Source of the DNA: Planctomycetales bacterium
Lineage (GTDB): Bacteria; Planctomycetota; Planctomycetia; Isosphaerales; Isosphaeraceae
DNA: 51,213 nucleotides
Reading direction: 5' to 3'
NCBI GenBank assembly: GCA_027449865.1
Contig: DAIDKV010000087.1
Span: 1-51,213 of the forward strand
The notes under the pieces: generated by a model
What the model was told of the DNA's origin: nothing
What the model saw: the letters and a program-made list of their open reading frames with translations, nothing else
Databases searched by the model: none
Program-made: the position numbers and the translations under genes
Part shown: positions 1 through 7,704 of the stretch, in pieces
How the letters are laid out: the number at the start of each line of letters is the position of its first letter
Position numbering within the stretch: position 1 is the first letter of the stretch

Positions 1-756
1 TCGGGTGAGTTTCATGGCCGTGCCGACCGTCGGCTCGGCCTCTGCGCGGCGTGTCAGGACCGGAGGGATCGTCGAGCCCTCGGCGACGCGGTTCAGTTCG
101 TCGGCGATCGTCAGAACCTCGACGGCCACGATCGGCTCGAAGCGGCTAAACCTGGAAGCGGGAACGGCGACCCGAGCCGAGGCGACCTCGACCGCGGAAC
201 CGCCCCATACGTCATTGTCGTTGAAGATTTTCGCGACAGCGTCGGTTCGCGACGGGGTCGCGGGCGGGATGACCTGGATTTCCGGCTGCTTCGAGACGTC
301 CGAGGCGACCTCAACCGCGGAACCGGCCCATACGTCATTGTCGTTGAAGATTTTCGCGACGGCGACGGTCGAGGTCGCCGGCGCAGGCGGGATGAACGGG
401 GCCTTGGACTTTTTTGGGAGGTTCATGCCGACCTCGACCACAGGGCCGGCCCAGACATTATTATCGTTGAAGATCCTCGCCACCGTTTCGGTTGGCGTCG
501 ACGTTGTGGGCCGGACCACTGTTGCGACCGGCCTCTCCGGGAGATTCATGCCGTCGGACATCCGATTCAGCTCGTCGGCAATGCGGCCGACCGCGCTGTC
601 GAGGGCCCCGATCGGCTCGAACGAAACAGCCCGGGGACCGGCGCACACCGTCGCGCCGGTACGGGCCCAGCTCAGGCTCGTCTGCAGGTCCGCCCCATCC
701 GGGAGCGTGAGGCCAAGCCCACTGACCATGCCGACGAGGAGCAGCCGTAAGAACAT
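1..756 (-). CDS. Secreted protein with 41-residue repeats, 3' end cut by window edge
   Basis: An open frame of at least 252 codons reads leftward out of the window, so its C-terminus is unknown. I chose the ATG at 756 because a strong ribosome binding site (GGAGGGGA) lies just upstream and the N-terminus looks like a signal peptide (MFLRLLLVGMVSGLGL, residues 1-16). A segment around IFNDN(D/N)VW(A/G)G recurs three times with a 41-residue (123-nt) period, near residues 93-104, 133-145 and 173-186, joined by Pro/Thr-rich linkers. An outer motif pair, FEPI followed by ADELNR, occurs once before the repeats (46-65) and once after (206-223). I recognise no family. Inferred: an exported, repeat-built structural or binding protein. 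Confidence is good for the gene and low for any role. Confidence 0.72.
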   Translation of the reverse strand, partial: MFLRLLLVGMVSGLGLTLPDGADLQTSLSWARTGATVCAGPRAVSFEPIGALDSAVGRIADELNRMSDGMNLPERPVATVVRPTTSTPTETVARIFNDNNVWAGPVVEVGMNLPKKSKAPFIPPAPATSTVAVAKIFNDNDVWAGSAVEVASDVSKQPEIQVIPPATPSRTDAVAKIFNDNDVWGGSAVEVASARVAVPASRFSRFEPIVAVEVLTIADELNRVAEGSTIPPVLTRRAEAEPTVGTAMKLTR

Positions 757-956
757 CGATTCCCCTCCGCACGCCATCGTCATCGTTGCGTCTCGATCCA
801 CTCCAGAGGATCTCATCGACAGTTCCGAACCGCGGCCTTGTGACGATCCCGGGATTGTTCTCGGTCGCGGGTGCGGTTCTGATCGGCTGGTCGGGATAGA
901 GCGGGTAATCAGGCGCGATCAGAGAGAGTCTGGGGACGGCGCGGGGAAGTGGGGTC

Positions 957-1958
957 TCAGGGTTTCATGACGTGGTCCTCAGGTCGAACGCCCTTCCTAG
1001 CGCCGTTGAAACCAAAAGGAGTCGGGTGAAATTCGCCGACGATCGCCACGTCGGTGTGATCGGGAATCCGGTCTTCGAGTCCAACGGCCCAGTAGACGGC
1101 GTTCACGAGCATCCGCCGCGTGCCTTCGGCCTCAAGGTCGGTGGCAGCACCCATTGTCGTGTTGAAGACGCGAGCGGTCTTCCCCTTCACGCCCGTGTAG
1201 GTGCGAGCCCATGCGACGGGCATCATAGGGTCGTTCTTCGGGCCTTCGAGCGGCGGGTCGGTTGGCTTCATCCCGGTAAGCACTTGCCCGAGTACCAGCG
1301 GCGTGCTACCAGCCAGCGGATGGGCCTCGTAGACGTCGGTCGGGCCCCAGATATCGCCATCCTTGATGCCCCGGAGGATCGGGTGGTCCTTCGCCCCAGG
1401 CGCAACGATGCCGCGCGTGCTCTGGTGGCCGTGGTGACCGTGGTGGCTCACCCAGGTCTCGCCCAGCACCTGTCGGCCAAATCCGCCTTTCCAATCTCCC
1501 TTGTCATTCCACGAATATTTCTTGTAGGTCGGGCTCCGGAGGTTGAAGGCGTGGGTCGCCGTCCGCATTCCGATGATGGGACGGCCGGATTCGACGTAGT
1601 CGACAACTTCCTTCATCTGGTCGTCGGGCAGGTTACGGAATCGCGTTGCAATGATCATCAGGTCGGCCGTGCGAAGCGCCTCAAGGCCCGGAATGTTGTC
1701 AGATCGGTTCGGTTCGATTGCGCCGTCCTTGCCGATCGCGAACAGGACCGTGCAGGTAAACCCATGCCGACTCGCGAGGATCTTGCCGAGCTGCGGCAAC
1801 GCCTCCTCCGAACGGTACTCCTCGTCGCCACTGATCAGGACAACGTGCTTCCCCTTGCCAGGACCATCAGCCCCCTCGTACTTGACCCAGGGTTCGACCG
1901 CCATCGCAGGCGCCGTGAGGAGCCAGGCCATCGCCAGAGACAGGGCGACTCGCTTCAT
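957..1958 (-). CDS. ThuA-like domain secreted protein
   Basis: 333 residues. The first 20 or so residues form a signal peptide ending in AMA, so the protein is likely exported. The rest matches the ThuA-like (trehalose utilisation, glutamine-amidotransferase-fold) family: a beta strand HVVLISGDEEYRSEE near residue 38, LMIIATRFRNLPDDQ near 100, and a GRPIIGMRTATHAF segment near 130. Planctomycetes carry many such proteins, often in carbohydrate-related loci, but their reaction is not settled. The start is supported by GAGGAGG about 7 nt upstream. It is downstream of bax1 on the same strand, but a 204-nt gap holding an inverted repeat suggests its own promoter. The family call is firm; substrate unknown. 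Confidence 0.88.
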   Translation of the reverse strand: MKRVALSLAMAWLLTAPAMAVEPWVKYEGADGPGKGKHVVLISGDEEYRSEEALPQLGKILASRHGFTCTVLFAIGKDGAIEPNRSDNIPGLEALRTADLMIIATRFRNLPDDQMKEVVDYVESGRPIIGMRTATHAFNLRSPTYKKYSWNDKGDWKGGFGRQVLGETWVSHHGHHGHQSTRGIVAPGAKDHPILRGIKDGDIWGPTDVYEAHPLAGSTPLVLGQVLTGMKPTDPPLEGPKNDPMMPVAWARTYTGVKGKTARVFNTTMGAATDLEAEGTRRMLVNAVYWAVGLEDRIPDHTDVAIVGEFHPTPFGFNGARKGVRPEDHVMKP

Positions 1959-2021
1959 CGCTCGTACCTCCTCGCCGTGCCCCGGCCCTCGGGCGGGGCG
2001 ACTTGTCTTGCCTTCAGATTA

Positions 2022-2063
2022 ATTCACATTTTCATGCAATCATCTATCAAAGAAAATGTGAAT
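2022..2063. promoter_or_regulatory. Perfect 12-bp inverted repeat between bax1 and the ThuA gene
   Basis: The arms ATTCACATTTTC (2022-2033) and GAAAATGTGAAT (2052-2063) are perfectly complementary, separated by 18 nt, in an AT-rich patch unlike the surrounding GC-rich DNA. The patch lies 64-105 nt upstream of the ThuA start and about 100 nt past the bax1 stop. It could be an operator for the ThuA gene or an RNA hairpin ending the bax1 transcript. No clean U-tract follows on the minus strand, which slightly favours an operator. Confidence 0.5.
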
Positions 2064-2162
2064 CAAAATAAGGATTGAGATTGCCAGGGCAGTCCATCCC
2101 GCACCCGGCGAGCCCAGTGTAACGAGCACCGACAGCCGAGGGAACGGGGCAGGCGAGCCCAA

Positions 2163-3431
2163 TCAGCCGAAGAGCGGCGTGCCAGCGATGGGGTGGTCGT
2201 TGACGAAGGAGCGCAGCATGGTCGCCAGTTCATTGGCGTTGGGGATCTCCCTGAAGCGGAGGATTGGGCCGGATAGTTCCTGGAGAGCCTCCTCATCGAC
2301 CTTGAGGCGGTCGGAGATCGCCAGGACGTAGCGCGGCGGGCCATGGCGGGGCAAGAGGCGGAGCAAACGCTCGAGGCTGGCTTTCTTCCAGAAGCCGACG
2401 ACCTCGAAGAAGACATCGGTGCCGCTCGGCTTGTGGACCAGGCGATAATCGGGGACCCAGACACCTTCGCGGCCGAGCTCGATCACGTCGGTGCATTCGT
2501 GGAGTTCCCAGTCGGAAGCAACCTGTCGGAATCGGACAACGAACGCGGCAAGCTCGGGCGGGGTGTAGGTGCCGGTGTCGGCCTGGGGCGAAACCAGGCC
2601 GTCGTTGGCTTCGAGGTGGAAGCTTCTCGGCTCCCGGCGAGGGCCCCATCGCAACTCGGCGTCGAGGCGGAAATCACGGCAGTGGAGCAGCGAGGGAAGA
2701 AACATTGCCACCTGGAGGCCATACTTTGTCGTGGCGCTGAAGAGACTCAGCGGGCCATCGATGTGGAAGACATAGCCGTCGCGCATGCTCCCCTCGACCC
2801 GGTAGAGCAGCCGATGAAACTTCAGCCGGCGGAAAAGCGCCCGATACCGGGTCGGCCCCTCGCCTCGGACCTCGACCCGTACGAGCACCGATCGAAGTAG
2901 GACCGACTGCGCCAGCGCGACGTTATAGCGATCAACCAGGCGTTGGGCGGTCAGATCGTCGAACCGGAGCAACCGGTTCTCGTCGCGAAGATCCGCGAAG
3001 AGCGAGCCGAGTAATGATTGCGGCTCGACGTTTAGCTCGCCCGCAACCCGGGCGAGAACAACATCGCGGTCGAAGTGCGGTCGATGACCTGGCGAGGATG
3101 ACTCGGCGATCAGGTTCTTACGGTACTCGGCCGCGGCCGAGAAGACCTTCTCGCGGACTTCCTCAGGCGGGACGTCGGCCACAACCTCGAACTCGGCCCG
3201 GTCTTCGAGGACCTTCGCCAACCCTCGGTGAACCTGCGTGGCCTTGCCGCCGCCGCCGAAGAGGGCATCAACCTCCGACTCGATCTCGCCACGTGTCATC
3301 CCGATGCCTTCTCGGTAGAGCAGCAAGAGGCTCTCGGCCGCCTCCAGCCAGTGGGACGCCTCGCGGTCGATGTACAGCGGGATCACCCGCTGCTTCGCGT
3401 ACTTTACGCGGATCAGGTCGCCTGTGAGCAT
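2163..3431 (-). CDS. Bax1-like (DUF790) nuclease, partner of XPB
   Basis: 422 residues, the usual length of DUF790/Bax1. In archaea, Bax1 binds the XPB helicase and cuts DNA at the junction opened by it, in a nucleotide-excision-repair-like reaction. Visible here: an N-terminal segment MLTGDLIRVKYAKQRVIPLY, and a C-terminal PD-(D/E)xK-like nuclease core with WVPDYRL (P327, D328) and DVFFEVVGFW (E343), the hallmark of the family. The gene starts 72 nt after the XPB-type helicase on the same strand, the expected partner order. The function is therefore inferred from both sequence and context. The gap after the stop (2163) contains an inverted repeat. Confidence 0.86.
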   Translation of the reverse strand: MLTGDLIRVKYAKQRVIPLYIDREASHWLEAAESLLLLYREGIGMTRGEIESEVDALFGGGGKATQVHRGLAKVLEDRAEFEVVADVPPEEVREKVFSAAAEYRKNLIAESSSPGHRPHFDRDVVLARVAGELNVEPQSLLGSLFADLRDENRLLRFDDLTAQRLVDRYNVALAQSVLLRSVLVRVEVRGEGPTRYRALFRRLKFHRLLYRVEGSMRDGYVFHIDGPLSLFSATTKYGLQVAMFLPSLLHCRDFRLDAELRWGPRREPRSFHLEANDGLVSPQADTGTYTPPELAAFVVRFRQVASDWELHECTDVIELGREGVWVPDYRLVHKPSGTDVFFEVVGFWKKASLERLLRLLPRHGPPRYVLAISDRLKVDEEALQELSGPILRFREIPNANELATMLRSFVNDHPIAGTPLFG

Positions 3432-3503
3432 GGAGCACTCGTGATCGGCGGACTTGGGACCGAAGATCGCTTGACGGAGCCGCCACCTACATCGAGAAAA
3501 GCC

Positions 3504-4958
3504 TCAATCTCTTCCTCGTTGGCCGAGGTCATTGGGCTTTCCACCGTAGGCGCTGTGCTGTCGGCGGCGGTTCGAGGTGAACTCCTCGACAGTGTCCCGG
3601 GTGATGACCTCGTAGAGCACAGCCTCCTTGTCGCCCGACTTGCGGAGCACTCGCCCCAGGCGCTGGACGTGCTCTCGGACGGAGCCGGTCCCGGAGAGCA
3701 CCACCGCGACGTTCGCTTCTGGGACGTTCACGCCCTCGTTGAGCACCCGGGAGGTTGCCACGATTGGATACTCGCCCGAGTTGAACTTGAGGAGAACGTC
3801 TCGTCGCTCCTTCGTCTTTGTCTGGTGCGTGATCACCGGAACGAGAAACTGCCGGGCGATATTGTAAACCGTGGCGTTATCGTGCGTGAAAATAATCACA
3901 CGATCGCCATTATGGCGTTCGAGCAGGCGACCCAGGAGGTTCAGCTTTGCCGGGGCGGCGAGTGCGAGCTCGCGCTGCTCTCGATAGGCACGGAAGGCTT
4001 CGCGGCCCTCAGGCGACCGGTGGGCAACGTAGATGAACTGGCTCCAGCCGTCGGGCCGTCTCATGTCGACGCCTGAGTCGCGAAGGAAGTCTCGGTAGAG
4101 CTCGCGAGCGTGTTCGTATCGGATGCGTTCCTCGTCGCTGAGATGGACGTAGAGGGTCATCACCCGATAATCGGCCAGGTAGTGACCGCGAAGCTGAGTG
4201 ATCTCGCGCCGGTAGACGATCGGGCCGATGAGCTGATCGAGGTGGGCATGTGCCATGTCGGCGCGTTCGGGGGTAGCGGTGAGGCCAAGGCGGAACGGCG
4301 CGATCGAGGAGACGGCGGCAAACCCGTAGGTTGGGCCGGGCAGGTGGTGGCACTCGTCGAAGACGATCAGGCCGAACTGATTCCCAAGTCGGTCCATGTT
4401 CAGGTAGGCCGAGTCGTAAGTGGTCACTGTGAGCGGCCGGATGTCGTAATAGCCGCCACCAAGCAGTCCGACCTCGACACCGAAGCTCATCGAGAGCTCG
4501 TCGTACCACTGGTTCATCAGGTCGATGGTCGGGGTGACAACAAGGGTTGGGCGGCCGGCGCGCTCAATCGCGAGGCAGGCCAGGTGCGTCTTGCCGGTCC
4601 CTGTTGGCAGGACAACCACACCGGTCCCCCGCCCTTTCCACCAGGCATCGAGTCCTTCGAGCTGGTGGGGGAAGGCCGGCTTGGTAACCTTCAATTTCCA
4701 CGTTACCTTGTCATAAACACGGGCCTCGTCGCGATAGGCTCGGCCTTGATGGCGCAGTTGCTCGACAACCGGCCGGTAGTACATCGCCTGGGTCCGATGC
4801 TGGCGGGTCCGGTGGTCGAACTGGACGTACGGCAGTTGTAGGTCCTCGCCCTCGGGGACGTCGTCCACAACGAGCGTCCCGGCGTCGAAGACCAGCCGGA
4901 GCGGCGGCGCGGACGCAGCGGCCGCTGGGCCGTTCGGCGATTCTTCGGCGATGCTCAT
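3504..4958 (-). CDS. XPB/Ssl2-type DEAH-box DNA helicase
   Basis: 484 residues. An N-terminal region of about 95 residues resembles the damage-recognition part of compact XPBs, followed by two RecA-like lobes: Walker A PTGTGKT (118-124), motif II DECH (201-204), motif III TATP (227-230), and a C-terminal motif VI, QRLGRVLR. Archaeal and bacterial XPBs unwind DNA in repair-like reactions together with Bax1. The RED motif that normally follows TATxE is changed: here it reads R232-A233-D234. The start ATG overlaps the stop of the upstream Uma2 gene by 4 nt (ATGA), so the two are probably translationally coupled. The downstream neighbour is Bax1. The helicase call is firm; a repair role is inferred. 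Confidence 0.9.
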   Translation of the reverse strand: MSIAEESPNGPAAAASAPPLRLVFDAGTLVVDDVPEGEDLQLPYVQFDHRTRQHRTQAMYYRPVVEQLRHQGRAYRDEARVYDKVTWKLKVTKPAFPHQLEGLDAWWKGRGTGVVVLPTGTGKTHLACLAIERAGRPTLVVTPTIDLMNQWYDELSMSFGVEVGLLGGGYYDIRPLTVTTYDSAYLNMDRLGNQFGLIVFDECHHLPGPTYGFAAVSSIAPFRLGLTATPERADMAHAHLDQLIGPIVYRREITQLRGHYLADYRVMTLYVHLSDEERIRYEHARELYRDFLRDSGVDMRRPDGWSQFIYVAHRSPEGREAFRAYREQRELALAAPAKLNLLGRLLERHNGDRVIIFTHDNATVYNIARQFLVPVITHQTKTKERRDVLLKFNSGEYPIVATSRVLNEGVNVPEANVAVVLSGTGSVREHVQRLGRVLRKSGDKEAVLYEVITRDTVEEFTSNRRRQHSAYGGKPNDLGQRGRD

Positions 4959-5581
4959 CGGGCCGGCCCTCCCTCAACGGGCGGCGGCTCGGAATCGTCC
5001 CAGCCCGACCAGGGATCCATCCAGCCGAAAAGCTCAACCAGGGGGAGCCGATATCCAGGCAAGACCGGCTTGCCTTCGAGCACGCCATCGCCCGCAACGA
5101 CCCTGGGACGTTGGCCGGGACGGAAGACTTCCACTGTCTCTCGTTCGAGATCGATGAGCCACCCAAGCGGGCAACCGTTCGATACGGAGAAACTCAGCTT
5201 CTCCCGACACTTCTCGACCGATTGATCGGGCGAGACGATCCCGACGTGGAGGTCGGGCGGGCTCAGAACCACGTTGAGGATACGGCCAGCCTCGTCGACC
5301 TGGATGTGCGCGGTCTGCAGAAAGGCGATATCGGGGATGAGCGAGCGCCCAGCGAACGTGCACCGCAGCTCGGGCAACGGGAGACCAAGCCGCCCGGGCC
5401 TCGTGTGCCGCAGCATGTGGTCCAGCAGCCGAAGGGTGACCAGGCTGTGCTTCGCTCGCGGCGACAGCTTCGTCTCGATCCTCCCGTCGATGAACTCCTT
5501 GTACGGACGCTCATCGATCCCGGGCGTCCGAAGGAATTCCTCGAGCGTCAATGTCGTGCCGATCCGCGCCGGACTGGCCAT
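4955..5581 (-). CDS. Uma2-family (DUF820) PD-(D/E)xK endonuclease-like protein, altered active site
   Basis: 208 residues with the Uma2 pattern: LTLEEFLRTPG near residue 11, KEFIDGRIETKLSPR near 28-43, IPDIAFLQ (D84), and GCPLGWLIDLE near 136-146. In intact members the segment after PPD reads VVEVLSP, where Glu is catalytic. Here it reads LHVGIVSP, with Gly114 in that place, so nuclease activity may be lost or reorganised. It is the first gene of a three-gene unit with the XPB-like helicase (4-nt overlap) and Bax1. Uma2 proteins are very common in planctomycetes and their biological role is poorly known. The context suggests a DNA-related accessory role, which is an inference. Confidence 0.85.
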   Translation of the reverse strand: MASPARIGTTLTLEEFLRTPGIDERPYKEFIDGRIETKLSPRAKHSLVTLRLLDHMLRHTRPGRLGLPLPELRCTFAGRSLIPDIAFLQTAHIQVDEAGRILNVVLSPPDLHVGIVSPDQSVEKCREKLSFSVSNGCPLGWLIDLERETVEVFRPGQRPRVVAGDGVLEGKPVLPGYRLPLVELFGWMDPWSGWDDSEPPPVEGGPAR

Positions 5582-5719
5582 CGTCGAGGCACCTCCGCAG
5601 ACTTCGTGTCCCCCTCTCCCGATCGTTCTACCCGATCGGCCCGCCCGTGCCCATGCCGGACTTCCCTCTTTACAGTGTACTCCAGTTTATCCGCGAAGAT
5701 GAGCCCAATCGACCGGAGA

Positions 5720-6355
5720 TCACCTCGACCCGAGATTCCGATGATGCCGAGGATACTGACTCCGCGAACATGCAGGGCGACCACGGATCACTTCCAGGGC
5801 CTCGCACTCGGATGGATCGAGCTCGCGCCACTGTCCGGGGCTGAGCCCGCCGAGCCGGATCGGCCCGATGGCGACACGGACGAGCCGGAGCGTTGGATAT
5901 CCGACGGCTGCGGTCATTCGTCGGACCTGCCGATTGCGCCCCTCACGGAGAGTGATTCGAAGCCAGGCGGTGGGGACGTTCTTGCGGAACCGGATCGGAA
6001 CCGGTCTTTCGGGCAGGTCAGGCGGTGACGCCAGTAGCTCGACCTCGGCCGGACGGGTCAGACCGTCGCGGAGGTTGATGCCCTCTCGCAGTTGGTTCAA
6101 TGCTACGTCATTGGGGAGGCGCTCGACCTGCACGAAATAGGTCCGCGGATGCTCATATCGGGGATCGGTGAGCCTGTGGGCGAGCGGGCCGTCGTCGGTG
6201 AGCAGGAGGAGTCCCTCGCTGTCGCGATCGAGCCGCCCGACCGGGTAGATACCCGGGATCGGCACGAATGCCGCAAGCGTGGCGCGGCCCTCGGCGTCGG
6301 TGAACTGGCAGAGGACGTCGAACGGCTTGAACAGGGCGATCAGGCGGGCGGGCAC
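5720..6355 (-). CDS. rluE: RsuA/RluE-family rRNA pseudouridine synthase
   Basis: 211 residues, the size of the single-domain RluE group, which converts a uridine of 23S rRNA to pseudouridine. The catalytic motif [14 protein letters not shown] starts at residue 40, with the nucleophile Asp43. The conserved GRNRQVRRM motif near residue 157 is also present. There is no N-terminal S4 domain, which fits RluE better than RsuA or RluB. The tail (last about 20 residues) is basic and unlike the family. It sits alone on the minus strand, divergent from the Uma2 gene at 6458. The family is firm; the exact target uridine is inferred. Confidence 0.88.
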   Translation of the reverse strand: MPARLIALFKPFDVLCQFTDAEGRATLAAFVPIPGIYPVGRLDRDSEGLLLLTDDGPLAHRLTDPRYEHPRTYFVQVERLPNDVALNQLREGINLRDGLTRPAEVELLASPPDLPERPVPIRFRKNVPTAWLRITLREGRNRQVRRMTAAVGYPTLRLVRVAIGPIRLGGLSPGQWRELDPSECEALEVIRGRPACSRSQYPRHHRNLGSR

Positions 6356-6457
6356 GGGAGGTCCCCATTCCGGGGGAGCCGGCGCCTCGGTGAGCTTGGC
6401 CCGCGCCGGCGGATCTGCGAGAATTCCGATAGGGAATCATCCCGCGAGGAGGCCGCC

Positions 6458-7021
6458 ATGTCCACCGCATCCGTCGCGCCCGCTCCGCTCCTGACCGCCG
6501 AGCAATACGCCAAGCGTCCCGACCCCGGGCATCGCGAGGAACTCGTTCGAGGAAGGATTGTGCCGATGCCGCAACCGACCCGACGCCACGGGCAGATCTG
6601 CGCCCAGGGGGTCTATCTCTTCCGTCGCTTCCTGGAAGACCAGGATCAGGGTCATGTCGTGAGCAACGACGCCGGCGTGATCACCGAGAGGGATCCCGAC
6701 ACCGTCCGAGGCGCCGACATCGCCTACTACAGCTATCGGAAGGTCCCCAGGGGACCGATGCCGAAGGACTACGGTGCGGAGCCGCCGGAGATGGTCGTCG
6801 AGGTCCGATCGCCGAGCGATCGATGGGCGAAGGTGCTCCAGAAGATCGCCGAGTACTTGAAGGCGGGCGTACTGGCCGTGGTGGTTCTCGACGACGAATC
6901 GCGGACGGCCCTGGTCGCGATGGCCGACGAGCCCCCGCGTCGCCTCGGGCCCGACGAGGAACTGACGATCCCCGACATCCTCCCCGGTTTCGCGGTCCCG
7001 GTGCGTCGGTTCTTTGAGTAG
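6458..7021 (+). CDS. Uma2-family endonuclease with intact active-site pattern
   Basis: 187 residues. I start at the ATG at 6458 because a GAGGAGG ribosome binding site lies just upstream and the family begins with a LTAEQYAKRPDPG-like segment. The PD-(D/E)xK pattern is preserved: GADIAY (D87), MVVEVRSPSD (E115) and the following lysines K125/K129 before AEYLKAGV. This contrasts with the paralogue at 4955-5581, which has lost the glutamate. The gene stands alone, divergent from rluE and convergent with the TOPRIM gene, only 5 nt from its end. Function is unknown beyond the predicted nuclease fold. Confidence 0.9.
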   Translation: MSTASVAPAPLLTAEQYAKRPDPGHREELVRGRIVPMPQPTRRHGQICAQGVYLFRRFLEDQDQGHVVSNDAGVITERDPDTVRGADIAYYSYRKVPRGPMPKDYGAEPPEMVVEVRSPSDRWAKVLQKIAEYLKAGVLAVVVLDDESRTALVAMADEPPRRLGPDEELTIPDILPGFAVPVRRFFE

Positions 7022-7026
7022 GCGGT

Positions 7027-7704
7027 TCAGAGGAGGCCTGCCTGTTCCCCGGCAGGGCGTTCGGACTTCGGAGGCGAGCCATAGCCGAAGAGGCGGGTCA
7101 GCCAGGCGAGGAAGTGGCCGACCTGCGGGGCATCGGGATCGAAGTAACGCTTGGTGATCGCCTGGCCCAGAGGAGTTCCTGGGTCGTCCTGCCAGGCCAG
7201 CCAGGTGTGGAGGAGGGCCTTGGAGGTATGGGCCTCGGCGAAACGCCGCTCCTCGACGGGGATCTCATCGACGCAGCGTCGGGCACGTTCGAAGAGGAGA
7301 TCACCGGCCGGGACGAGGAAGCTCAGGTAGTCCTCCAGCATCCCGGGCAGCGAATTGTCGGGCATGATCCAGACCCCGACTCTCGGATGGTCGACCCGGT
7401 CGAGGACCGTGCCGGCGGGGTCGGGATTCTCGGGCACCGCCTCGCATCCGGCCCGCTCCAATAGTAGGCCCCGGATCTTCTGCCAGCGGGCCCGGATGTC
7501 GGCGTCCGCATCGACGACGATCCCGAATCGCTCCAGGTCCGTGCCCGGCTTCAGGCGGAGGGAAGCACGGTCGATCAGCTTCTGAAGTCCTCCCTCCTCC
7601 TGGATGGTGAACCTGGGGTCAAATTGATAGCGAGCGAGGATGGCCCAGAGCACGTGCTTGTCGTCCGGCCCCTCGACGACGAGTAGGAGACGATCTGCCA
7701 TCAT
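7027..7704 (-). CDS. TOPRIM-fold (DUF3226-like) protein, partner of adjacent ATPase
   Basis: 225 residues. The N-terminus carries TOPRIM signatures: LLLVVEGPDDK (E11, D14, D15) and, near residue 61, GIVVDADADIRARW (D65, D67, D69), which would bind the catalytic metals. A C-terminal helical part contains LHTWLAWQDDPGTPLGQAI, a segment typical of DUF3226-type proteins. Its start overlaps the stop of the upstream ATPase by 4 nt, so the two are made together. ATPase-plus-TOPRIM pairs occur in OLD-, PARIS- and Abi-type phage defence. Inference: the nuclease effector of a two-gene defence module. The fold is well supported, the role is not proven. Confidence 0.82.
   Translation of the reverse strand: MMADRLLLVVEGPDDKHVLWAILARYQFDPRFTIQEEGGLQKLIDRASLRLKPGTDLERFGIVVDADADIRARWQKIRGLLLERAGCEAVPENPDPAGTVLDRVDHPRVGVWIMPDNSLPGMLEDYLSFLVPAGDLLFERARRCVDEIPVEERRFAEAHTSKALLHTWLAWQDDPGTPLGQAITKRYFDPDAPQVGHFLAWLTRLFGYGSPPKSERPAGEQAGLL

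Noticed and set aside
181-480. Regular 123-nt spacing suggestive of a CRISPR or satellite
   Set aside because: The spacing is a multiple of three, the frame stays open, and the units encode a protein repeat in a secreted protein.
972-2078. Long plus-strand frame (368 codons) opposite the ThuA gene
   Set aside because: It mirrors the ThuA gene and has no family features or start signal; GC-rich DNA leaves long antisense frames open.
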